From positions 124,001 to 188,000 of the forward strand of contig NZ_WBMS02000003.1 of the NCBI RefSeq assembly GCF_008923205.2: DNA of 64,000 nt. Reading direction: 5' to 3'. Under the pieces are notes generated by a model. That model ran no database searches. It was given only the letters and a program-made list of their open reading frames with translations, and was not told where the DNA came from. This DNA comes from Actinomadura physcomitrii. Its GTDB lineage: Bacteria > Actinomycetota > Actinomycetes > Streptosporangiales > Streptosporangiaceae. Shown in pieces: positions 49,708 to 57,786 of this stretch; the stretch's first letter is position 1; each line of letters opens with the position of its first letter. Made by a program: the position numbers and the translations under genes.

Positions 49708-50898
49708 TCACGCCTCCTGGGGTGAGGGGCTGGCGGTCTCTCGGGCGGCCGGCTCGCCGGCGCCGCCGGCCGGCTCCTCCGCGCCGGTGGCGGTCTCGGA
49801 GCCCGGCTCCGCGCCGGTCTCGGAACCGGTCTCCGCGCCGGGCTCGCTCTCGGCGAACCTGCCGAACCCGAGCAGTGCCGCGCCGACCGCGAACGAGACG
49901 GCGGCGGCGACGAGGACGCCCAGGTAGACGCCGATCCAACCGTGCTTGGGGGTCTCGGCGACGTAGGCGAAGATGCTGCCGGGCGACGGCGTGGCGACCA
50001 GTCCCGCGTCCGTCGCCATGAAGGTGGCGATGCCCGCCGCGCCGCCGGCGATGGCCGCGAGGATGAGCCGGGGCTTCATCAGGATGTAGGGGAAGTAGAT
50101 CTCGTGGATGCCGCCGAGGAAGTGGATGATGATGGCGGCCGGCACGCTCGGCCGCAGCGACCGCGGGCCGAACAGCAGGTAGGCGAGCAGCACCCCGAGC
50201 CCCGGACCCGGGTTCGACTCGAGCATGAACAGGATCGACCTGCCGTCCCTCGCGGCCTCGGCGAAGCCGAGCGGCGCGAGCACGCCGTGGTTGACCGCGT
50301 TGTTGAGGAACAGCACCTTCGCCGGTTCGATCAGCACCGACGCGAGCGGCAGCAGGTGGTGGTGGATCAGCCACTCGACGCCGTTCCCGGCGCCCTTGGT
50401 CACCTGCCGGACGATCGGGCCGACGCCCCAGACGCCGAACACGGCCACCGCGCCGCCGACGATGCCGGCGGTGAAGTTGTCGACCAGCATCTCGAACCCG
50501 GTGCGGGTCCGCTCCTGGATGTAGCCGTCCACCTTCTTCAGCAGGTAGGCGGCGAGCGGCCCGACGATCATCGCGCCGAGGAACATGGGGATCTTGGAGC
50601 CCACCACGACGCCCATGGTGGCGACCGCGCCGACGACCGCGCCCCGCTGGCCGTGCACCATCCGGCCGCCGGTGTAGCCGATGAGGATCGGCAGCAGGTA
50701 GGTGATGGTCGGGTCGACCAGCTCACCGAGGTGCTTGTTCGGCAGCCAGCCGGTCGGGATGAACAGCGCGGTGACCAGCCCCCACGCGATGAACGCGCCG
50801 ATGTTGGGCATCACCATCCCGGCCAGATGGCCGCCCAGGCGCTGGACTCCGGCTTTCAGCCCGCTTCCGCTGACGGCTGGTGTGTACGCAGCGGCCAT
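49708..50898 (-). CDS. PTS EIIC permease, mannitol type
   Basis: This 396-residue membrane permease closely resembles the IIC part of MtlA. Signatures are PNIGAFIAWGLVTALFIPTG, then PAKVLFLNNAVNHGVLAPLG, and IIIHFLGGIHEIYFPYILMK with the GGIHE substrate motif. There are about eight membrane segments. The C-terminal ~45 residues are an acidic Glu/Thr/Gly repeat tail (EPGAETGSETGAEPG) where EIIB would be fused in E. coli; a low-complexity linker without its domain is notable. ATG 50898 has GAGGAGG upstream. Confidence 0.93.
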   Translation of the reverse strand: MAAAYTPAVSGSGLKAGVQRLGGHLAGMVMPNIGAFIAWGLVTALFIPTGWLPNKHLGELVDPTITYLLPILIGYTGGRMVHGQRGAVVGAVATMGVVVGSKIPMFLGAMIVGPLAAYLLKKVDGYIQERTRTGFEMLVDNFTAGIVGGAVAVFGVWGVGPIVRQVTKGAGNGVEWLIHHHLLPLASVLIEPAKVLFLNNAVNHGVLAPLGFAEAARDGRSILFMLESNPGPGLGVLLAYLLFGPRSLRPSVPAAIIIHFLGGIHEIYFPYILMKPRLILAAIAGGAAGIATFMATDAGLVATPSPGSIFAYVAETPKHGWIGVYLGVLVAAAVSFAVGAALLGFGRFAESEPGAETGSETGAEPGSETATGAEEPAGGAGEPAARETASPSPQEA

Positions 50899-50936
50899 CT
50901 CGGCCTCCTCAAGGGGTTCGGGGGTCTGCGTGAGGA

Positions 50937-51875
50937 TCAGGCGATGAGCGAACGGCCGAGGTCCGGCCGGGCGTCGATGCGGACGATGTCGCGCCGGATG
51001 TCGTCCGGGCCCGGCATCCGGCTGGCCGGCAGGCGCACCGCGGCGGCTCCCCAGGCCAGCCCTTCGGCCAGCGCCGGGGCGCCGTCCGCGCCCGCCGCGA
51101 GGAACCCGGCGAGCAGCGCGTCCCCCGCGCCGACGGTGCTGCGCGGCGCGGCGACGGGCGCCGTCCCGATCGTGACGCCGTCCTTGTCGACGAGGACGGC
51201 GCCGTCGGCGCCCAGGCTCGCGAGCACGGTCCCCGCACCGCGCTCGCGCAGCTCCCGGGCCGCCTCGACCGCGTCGCCGACGCTGGCGACCGGCCGGCCG
51301 ACGGCCTCGGCGAGCTCCTCCCGGTTCGGCTTGACCAGGTGCGGGCCCGCGCCGACGGCGGCCAGCAGCGCCGGGCCGCTGGCGTCGACGGCGACCCGCA
51401 CCCCGGCGGAGGTGAAGAACTCGCACAGCCGGGCGTAGATGTCGGCGGGCACCCCCGGCGGCAGGCTGCCGCAGGTCACCGCCCAGCTCGCGCCCTCGGC
51501 CTCGTCGAGCACGACGTCGGCGACCGCGCCCAGCTCGTCGCGCGACAGCGGCTCGCCCGGCTCGTTGAGCTTGGTGACCACGCCGTCGGGCTCCACGATC
51601 GTGACGTTCGAGCGGGTCCGCCCGGCCACCGGCACGGCGTGCACGGCGATGCCGTCGCCCTCCAGCAGCCGGACGAGCTGCTCGCCGTCCGCGCCGCCGG
51701 AGGTGACGACCGCGACCGTCGGCACCCGGTTGGCCAGCAGGGCGCGGGACACGTTCACGCCCTTGCCGCCCGGGTCGATGCGCGCGGACCTCGTCCGCGT
51801 CATCGTCCCCTTGACGAGCCGGTCGACGTCGATCGTCCGGTCCAGGCTCGGGTTCAGCGTCAGCGTGACGATCAC
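50937..51875 (-). CDS. fruK: 1-phosphofructokinase (PfkB family)
   Basis: This 312-residue PfkB kinase has the FruK opening IVTLTLNPSLDRTIDVD, the substrate motif DPGGKGVNVSRAL, the anion-hole/catalytic motif STVGAGDALLAGFLA with its Asp, and HLVKPNREELAE. It phosphorylates fructose-1-phosphate, or a related ketose-1-phosphate, to the 1,6-bisphosphate. It is the first gene of the PTS operon and lies 38 bp before EIIC. A tagatose-6-phosphate kinase is the alternative, less likely from the N-terminus. Confidence 0.88.
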   Translation of the reverse strand: MIVTLTLNPSLDRTIDVDRLVKGTMTRTRSARIDPGGKGVNVSRALLANRVPTVAVVTSGGADGEQLVRLLEGDGIAVHAVPVAGRTRSNVTIVEPDGVVTKLNEPGEPLSRDELGAVADVVLDEAEGASWAVTCGSLPPGVPADIYARLCEFFTSAGVRVAVDASGPALLAAVGAGPHLVKPNREELAEAVGRPVASVGDAVEAARELRERGAGTVLASLGADGAVLVDKDGVTIGTAPVAAPRSTVGAGDALLAGFLAAGADGAPALAEGLAWGAAAVRLPASRMPGPDDIRRDIVRIDARPDLGRSLIA

Positions 51876-51911
51876 CGTCCACCGCCTCGGCGCCGTTCGC
51901 AGCTCACTGTT

Positions 51912-51950
51912 GGTTCACCGCCGTTTCACGTCCGTTTCCATTTGTTTACG
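51912..51950. promoter_or_regulatory. Phased direct repeats, candidate DeoR operator
   Basis: Four heptamers of the type GTTTCAC occur on one strand at 51912, 51923, 51934 and 51944 (GGTTCAC, GTTTCAC, GTTTCCA, GTTTACG), spaced 11, 11 and 10 bp, that is on one face of the helix. They lie 37-75 bp upstream of fruK. DeoR proteins often bind such direct repeats. Confidence 0.6.
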
Positions 51951-52077
51951 CCTAGATCTGTGGGAACGTCAAGAGACAGGCGTGGCCGGGCTCGAACGGC
52001 GGGCACGGCGCCGTCCGGCGCCGGCGGGTTCCGAAGTGAAGGAGGCGGCCGGACGCTCACGCGCCGGCGGGCGTGCT

Positions 52078-52250
52078 CAGCGGGCCGTGGCGGAAGCCGA
52101 GGCGCGCGCGAGGCCGCCCAGGACCTGCCAGGTCCTGGACTGATCGGCCGGGCCGGTGAGGCCGGTCTGGGTGAGGACGACCTCGGTCGCGCCGGCGTCG
52201 ACGTAGCGCCGGACCTCGGCGGCGACGGTCTCCTCGCTGCCGGGGCGGCG
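52078..52250 (-). pseudogene. C-terminal remnant of a luciferase-like (LLM) F420/flavin oxidoreductase
   Basis: The minus strand encodes GSEETVAAEVRRYVDAGATE, followed by VVLTQTGLTGPADQSRTWQV and LGGLARA. These match the last ~50 residues of LLM-class oxidoreductases. Upstream of about 52250 the frame loses coding bias and no further LLM motif or start is present, so the 5' three-quarters of the gene is gone. The rest of the 51951-52431 gap holds this relic and the promoter of the next operon. Confidence 0.6.
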
Positions 52251-52327
52251 CGCTCGCCGGACGCCGCGTCGGCGATGCGCCGGGATCCGTCCGTGGCGCG
52301 CGGGATCGTCCAGAGAACCTTCTCTAC

Positions 52328-52355
52328 TTGACATGTCGGAAATACTGGTTAAATT
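52328..52355 (+). promoter_or_regulatory. Sigma70-type promoter of the amidohydrolase-ABC operon
   Basis: A consensus -35 TTGACA (52328-52333) is followed after 16 bp by TAAATT (52350-52355). It sits in the only AT-rich island of the gap and would give a leader of about 70 nt before the GTG at 52432. Confidence 0.6.
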
Positions 52356-52431
52356 GCCTGATCATGTTGCCGGTCCGTGAAGTACCCTGCGAGCCGCCCG
52401 CCTGGGCGCGGCCCCGGGCGATCGGGCGCCC

Positions 52432-53700
52432 GTGAGCGCCGATCTCGTCGAGTGGCGCCGCCTGTTCCACGCGCGCCCGGAGACGGCGTTCACCGAGCTG
52501 TGGACGTCGGCCGCGGTCGCGGCGGAGCTGCGCCGGCTCGGCCTGCGCGTGCGGACCGGGCGCGACGCGATCGATCTGTCCGGCGTCCCGGCCCTGCCCG
52601 GCCGCGACGAGCTGGACGCGGCCTTCGCCCGCGCCCGGGCGTGGGGTGCCGGCGAGGACGACCTCGCCCCCGCCCGGGACGGGCACACGGCGGTGGTCGC
52701 CGACATCGAGGGCGAGGCGCCCGGCCCCACGGTCGCGGTGCGCGTGGACATCGACGCGCTGCCGCTCAGAGAGTCTGCGGCGCCCGAGCATGTCCCAGCG
52801 CGGGACGGGTTCGCCTCGCTCGCGCCCGGGACGATGCACGCCTGCGGACACGACGGCCACATCGCGGTCGGACTCGAACTGGCGCGCCGCCTCGCGTCCG
52901 GCGGGATCGCCGGGCGGGTCCGCCTGCTGTTCCAGCCCGCCGAGGAAGGCGGGCGAGGGGCCCGCGCGATGCTCGACGCGGGCGCCCTCGCGGGCGTCGA
53001 CCGGCTGTACGCGCTGCACCTGGGGCTGGGCCTGCCGGTCGGCGAGGTCGCCGCGGGCACGCACGGCTTCTTCGCCAACGCGAAGGTGCGGGCGGTCTTC
53101 ACCGGGCGGCAGGCGCACGCGGCCGCCGCGCCGGAGGAGGGACGCAACGCCCTGCTCGCCGCGGCGCAGGCCGCGGTGGCGCTGCACGCGCTGCCCCGCT
53201 TCGCCTCCGCCGACACCCGGGTGAACGTCGGGGTGCTGCGCGCGGGCACCGCGCCCAACGTCGTCGCGGGACGGGCCGAGATGGCGCTCGAACTGCGCGC
53301 CTCGGACGGCGGCGCCTGCGACGAGCTGGAGCGCCGCGCCCGGCTCGTGCTGGCCGCCGCCGGGGCCGGCGGCGAGGTGGCGGTGGACGTCGAGCGGATC
53401 GGCGCGGCCACGACCGCCGTCTGCGATCCGGCCGCGGTGCGGGCGGTGGCCGACGCGGCCCGTTCGCTGGCCCCGGTGACCGCCGTGCACGAGGACCACC
53501 GCTTCGGCGCGAGCGACGACGCCACCCTGCTGATGCGGGACGTGCAGGCGCGGGGCGGGACGGCGACGTACGCGGTCGTGGGCGCCTCCAGCCCGGCGCC
53601 GCACCACAGCCCCGAGTTCGACATCGACGAGGCGTCCCTCGGCATCGCCGCCGACGTGCTGGAACGCGCCGTCCGGAGCGCGGCGGGCGGCGGCGCGTGA
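52432..53700 (+). CDS. M20-family amidohydrolase (AbgA-like)
   Basis: This 422-residue zinc amidohydrolase has the metal motif THACGHDGHIAVG in the form MHACGHDGHIA, catalytic QPAEEGGRGARAM, dimerisation-domain HAAAAPEEGRNAL, and a late SDDATLLMRDVQARGG with PHHSPEFDIDEASL. The last two resemble AbgA, subunit A of p-aminobenzoyl-glutamate hydrolase. It releases an amino acid or aromatic acid from an N-acyl conjugate. GTG 52432 is the start. Its stop overlaps the ABC ATPase start (GTGA), so the importer probably brings in its substrate. Confidence 0.87.
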   Translation: MSADLVEWRRLFHARPETAFTELWTSAAVAAELRRLGLRVRTGRDAIDLSGVPALPGRDELDAAFARARAWGAGEDDLAPARDGHTAVVADIEGEAPGPTVAVRVDIDALPLRESAAPEHVPARDGFASLAPGTMHACGHDGHIAVGLELARRLASGGIAGRVRLLFQPAEEGGRGARAMLDAGALAGVDRLYALHLGLGLPVGEVAAGTHGFFANAKVRAVFTGRQAHAAAAPEEGRNALLAAAQAAVALHALPRFASADTRVNVGVLRAGTAPNVVAGRAEMALELRASDGGACDELERRARLVLAAAGAGGEVAVDVERIGAATTAVCDPAAVRAVADAARSLAPVTAVHEDHRFGASDDATLLMRDVQARGGTATYAVVGASSPAPHHSPEFDIDEASLGIAADVLERAVRSAAGGGA

Positions 53701-54482
53701 ACGGCGAGGACGCGCCGGCGCTGCTGGTCGACCATGTCGCGATCGGCTACCGGCGGCGGGGCCGCTTCGTCCCGGCCGTGGCGGACGCGGCGTTCGAGGT
53801 GCGCCGGGGCGAGAAGATCATGCTGCTGGGCCCGTCGGGGTCGGGCAAGTCGACCGTCCTCAAGGCCGTCGCGGGCTTCCTGCGCCCCTCGTCGGGACGC
53901 GTCGTCGTGGACGGCCGGGTCGATCCCGGGCCCGGCCCGGACCGCGCCGTCGTCTTCCAGGAGTTCGACCAGCTCTTCCCCTGGCGCACGGTGCTGGGCA
54001 ACGTCGTCCACGCGCTGCGCGTCACCGGGGTGGACCGTGCCACCGCGCGGCGGCGCGCCGTCGAGCACCTGCGGCTCATGGGGCTCGAGGACATGCTCGA
54101 CAGCCATCCGCACCAGCTGTCCGGCGGCATGAAGCAGCGGGTGGCGATCGCCCGCGCGCTGGCCGTCGACCCGCTCATGCTGCTGATGGACGAGCCCTTC
54201 GGCGCCCTCGACGCGCAGACCCGCGGACGGCTCCAGGGCGAGCTGGCCCGGATCGTCGCGCGGACGAGGTCGACCCTGCTGTTCGTCACCCACAGCATCG
54301 ACGAGGCGGTCCTGCTCGGCGACCGCGTCGTCGTCCTCGCCGGGCGGCCCTCGCACGTCGCGGAGATCGTCGACGTGTCCGCGCTCGACGGCCCGGACGC
54401 GCCCGGGTTCGCCGGCGCCCGGCACCGGCTGCGGTCCCTGCTGGCCGAGGAGGGGGAGATCCTTGACGGCGTCTACGAATAG
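53697..54482 (+). CDS. ABC ATPase, nitrate/taurine/pyrimidine importer type
   Basis: This 261-residue ATPase has Walker A GPSGSGKST, Q-loop VVFQEFDQLFPWRTVLGNV (the FPW context is typical of SsuB/TauB/ThiZ), signature LSGGMKQRVAIARAL and Walker B LLLMDEPFGALD. It energises the permease and binding protein encoded next. GTG 53697 overlaps the amidohydrolase stop, and its end overlaps the permease by 20 bp. Confidence 0.9.
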   Translation: MNGEDAPALLVDHVAIGYRRRGRFVPAVADAAFEVRRGEKIMLLGPSGSGKSTVLKAVAGFLRPSSGRVVVDGRVDPGPGPDRAVVFQEFDQLFPWRTVLGNVVHALRVTGVDRATARRRAVEHLRLMGLEDMLDSHPHQLSGGMKQRVAIARALAVDPLMLLMDEPFGALDAQTRGRLQGELARIVARTRSTLLFVTHSIDEAVLLGDRVVVLAGRPSHVAEIVDVSALDGPDAPGFAGARHRLRSLLAEEGEILDGVYE

Positions 54483-55329
54483 CCCCGGCACGCTCGCCCC
54501 CTCCCCGGGGGAGGCCGAGGACGGCGGGCGGACGGCGGGTCCCTGGGGGCGCCTTCCGACCTGGCTGCGGCGCACCATCGTGTTCGCCGCGCTGATCGGG
54601 ATCTGGCAGCTCTACACCTCGGCGTCCGGTGTCAGCGCGTTCGTCTTCTCCGGTCCGTGGGACGTGGCGAAGGCGCTCGCCGACGGCGTGTCCAGCGGGG
54701 ACCTCGTCACCTCCACCTGGACGACCCTGCGCATGCTCGGCACCGGCATGGCCATCGGGATCGCGCTCACGGTCGTGCTGACCGTGCTGGCGGTGACCAC
54801 CACGCTCGGGGACGACGTGCTCACCCTGGTCTCGTCCATGATCAACCCGCTGCCGTCGGTGGCGATCCTCCCGCTCGCCATGCTCTGGTTCGGGCTCACC
54901 GACACGGCGCTGGTCTTCGTCACGGCGAACGCGGTCCTGTGGCCGATGACCGTCAGCGTCAGCATGGGGCTGCGCACCACGCCGCCCACGCTGCTCATGG
55001 TCGGCCGCAACCTCGGGCTCGGGCGCTGGCGCCTCACCTGGGACGTGATGATGCCGGCCGCCCTGCCGCACGCCCTCGCCGGCCTGAAGACCGGCTGGGC
55101 CTTCGGCTGGCGCACCATCATCGCCGCCGAGCTGGTGTTCGGCGCGGCGGGCTCCAAGGGCGGCCTCGGCTTCTTCATCAACAACGCGCGCTACTACGCG
55201 CTGATCCCGGACGTCTTCGCCGGGCTGGTCGTGATCGCCCTCATCGGCATCGCCCTCGACCTGGTGTTCAACGTGATCGAGCGGCGGACCGTGGTCCGCT
55301 GGGGAATGAAGGAAGGCGCATCCGCATGA
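54463..55329 (+). CDS. ABC permease, SsuC/TauC/ThiX type
   Basis: This 288-residue permease has six membrane segments after a ~30-residue polar N-terminus. The EAA loop is LLMVGRNLGLGRWRLTWDV, leading to PAALPHALAGLKTGWAFGWR, which contacts the ATPase. The start is TTG 54463, with AGGAGGGGGAG upstream. It overlaps the binding-protein gene by 4 bp. Confidence 0.88.
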   Translation: MTASTNSPGTLAPSPGEAEDGGRTAGPWGRLPTWLRRTIVFAALIGIWQLYTSASGVSAFVFSGPWDVAKALADGVSSGDLVTSTWTTLRMLGTGMAIGIALTVVLTVLAVTTTLGDDVLTLVSSMINPLPSVAILPLAMLWFGLTDTALVFVTANAVLWPMTVSVSMGLRTTPPTLLMVGRNLGLGRWRLTWDVMMPAALPHALAGLKTGWAFGWRTIIAAELVFGAAGSKGGLGFFINNARYYALIPDVFAGLVVIALIGIALDLVFNVIERRTVVRWGMKEGASA

Positions 55330-56339
55330 CCTGGACCTCGGCCCCTCCCGGTGGACGGCCCCGCTACGGCCGGCGCGACGTCCTGCGCTTCGGCGCGGTG
55401 GGCGCGGGAGCGCTGGCGATGGCGTCGGCCTGCGGCGGCTCCGGCGGCTCCGGCAAGGAGATCGTCATCTCCCAGGGCTCGGGGATCAGCTATGCCGCGC
55501 TGATCATCATGCAGGCCAAGGGGTGGCTGGAGAAGGACCTGCCCGGCCGCACCATCAGCTGGCGGACCGTCAGCGGCGGCAACGCCACCCGGGACGGGCT
55601 GGTCTCGGGCAAGCTCCACCTCGGCAGCAGCGGCCTCGGCCCGTTCCTGATCGGCTGGGGCGCCGGCGTCCCGTGGAAGATCGTGTCCTCGCTCAACGAC
55701 ATGCCGCTCTGGCTGGTCGCCAAGGACCCGCGGCTGCGCGGCCTGCGGGACTTCCGGCCCGCCGACAAGATCGCCGCGATCGCGCCCGGCTCGATCCAGT
55801 CGGTGATGCTGCAGAAGGCCGCGCAGCAGCAGCTCGGCGACGCGCACGCGCTGGACCGCAACATCGTCTCGATGGCGCATCCGGACGCCCTGCAGGCTCT
55901 GATCGGCGGGCAGATCGCCGCGGCGTACACCTCGCCGCCGTTCCAGTTCCAGGCCGTCGAGCAGGGCGCCCGCAAGCTCGTGGACAGCTACGACCTGTTC
56001 GGCCCGCACGGCTTCAACGTCATGGTGGCGACCGAGCAGTACGCGGAGAAGAACAAGGACGTCATCGACGCCGTCCACCGCAACATCGGCAAGGCCAACC
56101 AGCTCATCGCCGCCTCTCCGGACGAGGCCGCGCAGATCCTGTCGAAGTCCGACAAGGGCAAGGTCTCTCCGGCGAAGTACAAGGAGTACCTGACCTACAA
56201 GGGCATCGAGTTCACCACCACGCCGCACGCGCTGCTGAAGATCGGTGCCTTCATGAAGGAGGTCGGCGTCGTCAAGAAGGTCCCCGGCGACTGGCGGGAC
56301 GCCGTCTTCGACACCGTGAAGAAGGAGAACGGCTCCTGA
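55326..56339 (+). CDS. ABC substrate-binding lipoprotein, NMT1/SsuA type
   Basis: This 337-residue receptor has a Tat-like twin-Arg lipoprotein signal (GRRDVLRFGAVGAGAL, lipobox ASAC near residue 36). An NMT1/SsuA-like binding fold follows (GISYAALIIMQAKGWLEKDL, then LGSSGLGPFLIGWGAGVPWK). The ligand may be an N-acyl amino acid, sulfonate or pyrimidine; the neighbouring amidohydrolase favours an amide. The thiamin-salvage set ThiXYZ with an M20 deformylase has the same order, but no thiamin riboswitch is seen upstream. Confidence 0.87.
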   Translation: MTWTSAPPGGRPRYGRRDVLRFGAVGAGALAMASACGGSGGSGKEIVISQGSGISYAALIIMQAKGWLEKDLPGRTISWRTVSGGNATRDGLVSGKLHLGSSGLGPFLIGWGAGVPWKIVSSLNDMPLWLVAKDPRLRGLRDFRPADKIAAIAPGSIQSVMLQKAAQQQLGDAHALDRNIVSMAHPDALQALIGGQIAAAYTSPPFQFQAVEQGARKLVDSYDLFGPHGFNVMVATEQYAEKNKDVIDAVHRNIGKANQLIAASPDEAAQILSKSDKGKVSPAKYKEYLTYKGIEFTTTPHALLKIGAFMKEVGVVKKVPGDWRDAVFDTVKKENGS

Positions 56340-56396
56340 CCCGCGCGCGCCGCGCTGCCGCGTCCACGGGCTCGCGGCACTCCGACGGCGCGGCGC

Positions 56397-57614
56397 TCAC
56401 GCGAGACGGCCGTCGGCCGGAAGGACCGGCGCGTCGACCGGCACGGTCTCGGGGTACTTCAAACCGGCCCCGGTGTTGAGCACGACGACGCGGTCGTCCT
56501 CACGGAGCCACCCCGAAGCGCGCAGCCTGCGGGCGGCGGCGAAGGCGGCGGCGCCCTCGGGGCAGACGAACGCCCCCTCCAGCGCGGTGACCTCGCCGAG
56601 TTCGGCCAGCAGCTCGGCGTCGGTCACGGCGACCGCCGTGCCGGAGGTCTCCTGCAGCGCGTCGAGGATGAGGAAGTCGCCGAGGGGCTTCGGGACGTTG
56701 ATGCCGAACGCCACCGTGCTCGCCTTCTCCCAGGCGCGGGTCACCCGCTCGCCGTGGTCGAAGGCCTCCACGACCGGGGCGCAGCCCTCCGCCTGCACGG
56801 CCACCAGGCGCGGGAGCGGGCCGGAGATCCAGCCGAGCTCGCGCAGCTCGGTCAGGGCCTTGTGGATCCCGATCAGCCCCACGCCGCCGCCCGTCGGGTA
56901 GAGGATCGCGTCGGGCGGCGTCCAGCCGAGCTGCTCGACGATCTCCAGGCCCATGGTCTTCTTGCCCTCGATGCGGTAGGGCTCCTTGAGCGTCGAGGCG
57001 TCGAAGACCCGGCCCCCGGACGCCGCGACCAGCTCGCCGACGATCCGCCCGGCGTCGCTGATCAGGCCGTCCACCAGGTGCAGGTCGGCGCCGGACGCCG
57101 CGCACTCGCGCCGGGTGATCTCCGGGGCGTCGACCGGCATCACGACCGTGGCGGCCAGCCCGGCCCGGGCGCCGTAGAGGGCCCACGCGGCGCCGGCGTT
57201 GCCGTTGGTGGGCATCGCCAGCCGCTCGACGCCGAGCTCGGCCGCCCGCGACACCCCGACGGCCGCGCCGCGCGCCTTGAACGAGCCGGACGGGAGCAGC
57301 CCCTCGTCCTTCATCAGCAGCCCGGGCAGGCCGATGCGCTCGCCGTACCGGGGCACCGGCAGCAGCGGCGTCATCCCCTCGCCGAGGCTCACCACCGCCT
57401 CGGGGGCCGTGACGGGCAGCAGCTCGTGGTAACGCCACAGGTCGGGCGCGCGGCCGGCGACGTCCTGCGGACGCACCGCCGCGCGGACCGCCGCCAGGTC
57501 GTAGCGGGCGAGCAGCGGCTTCCCGCACTCGGGGCACAGGTTCCGCAGGGCATCGGCGCCTCGCTCGCTCCCGCACCAGCCGCACTCCAGATGGGAAAGG
57601 TGACTGAAAGCCAC
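56397..57614 (-). CDS. Threonine synthase-like PLP enzyme
   Basis: This 405-residue fold-type-II PLP enzyme has an N-terminal zinc-ribbon (ECGWCGSERG, then LCPECGKPLL). The PLP Lys lies in LLPSGSFKARGA, the phosphate/substrate loop in MPTNGNAGAAWALYG, and YPTGGGVGLIGIH holds the Gly-rich PLP-phosphate loop. GTG 57614 has GGAGGAG upstream; a start at 57725 adds a basic unconserved tail. It would convert O-phosphohomoserine to threonine or act as a related beta-replacing lyase. It lies convergent to the ABC operon, 57 bp away, so it may be a second, pathway-specific copy. Confidence 0.84.
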   Translation of the reverse strand: MAFSHLSHLECGWCGSERGADALRNLCPECGKPLLARYDLAAVRAAVRPQDVAGRAPDLWRYHELLPVTAPEAVVSLGEGMTPLLPVPRYGERIGLPGLLMKDEGLLPSGSFKARGAAVGVSRAAELGVERLAMPTNGNAGAAWALYGARAGLAATVVMPVDAPEITRRECAASGADLHLVDGLISDAGRIVGELVAASGGRVFDASTLKEPYRIEGKKTMGLEIVEQLGWTPPDAILYPTGGGVGLIGIHKALTELRELGWISGPLPRLVAVQAEGCAPVVEAFDHGERVTRAWEKASTVAFGINVPKPLGDFLILDALQETSGTAVAVTDAELLAELGEVTALEGAFVCPEGAAAFAAARRLRASGWLREDDRVVVLNTGAGLKYPETVPVDAPVLPADGRLA

Positions 57615-57786
57615 GCCCGCTCCTCCCGACGCCCGCCATGGACCTATTCCCACCACTCTAGTAGGAATCTGCCTTCCGGCGCTTCGCGCCCCGGCACGCC
57701 GCGGCGTCATCGGCGAATCGCCCACCTTGCCGATCTTGCCGGTCTAGGCTGGGCGGCGGGTCGGCGCCGCGAGGTCTGGAGGTCCC

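Noticed and set aside
52356..52431. Thiamin riboswitch before the amidohydrolase-ABC operon
   Set aside because: The gene order resembles ThiXYZ plus deformylase, but the conserved riboswitch segments (CTGAGA and the following helix) are not found in the leader.
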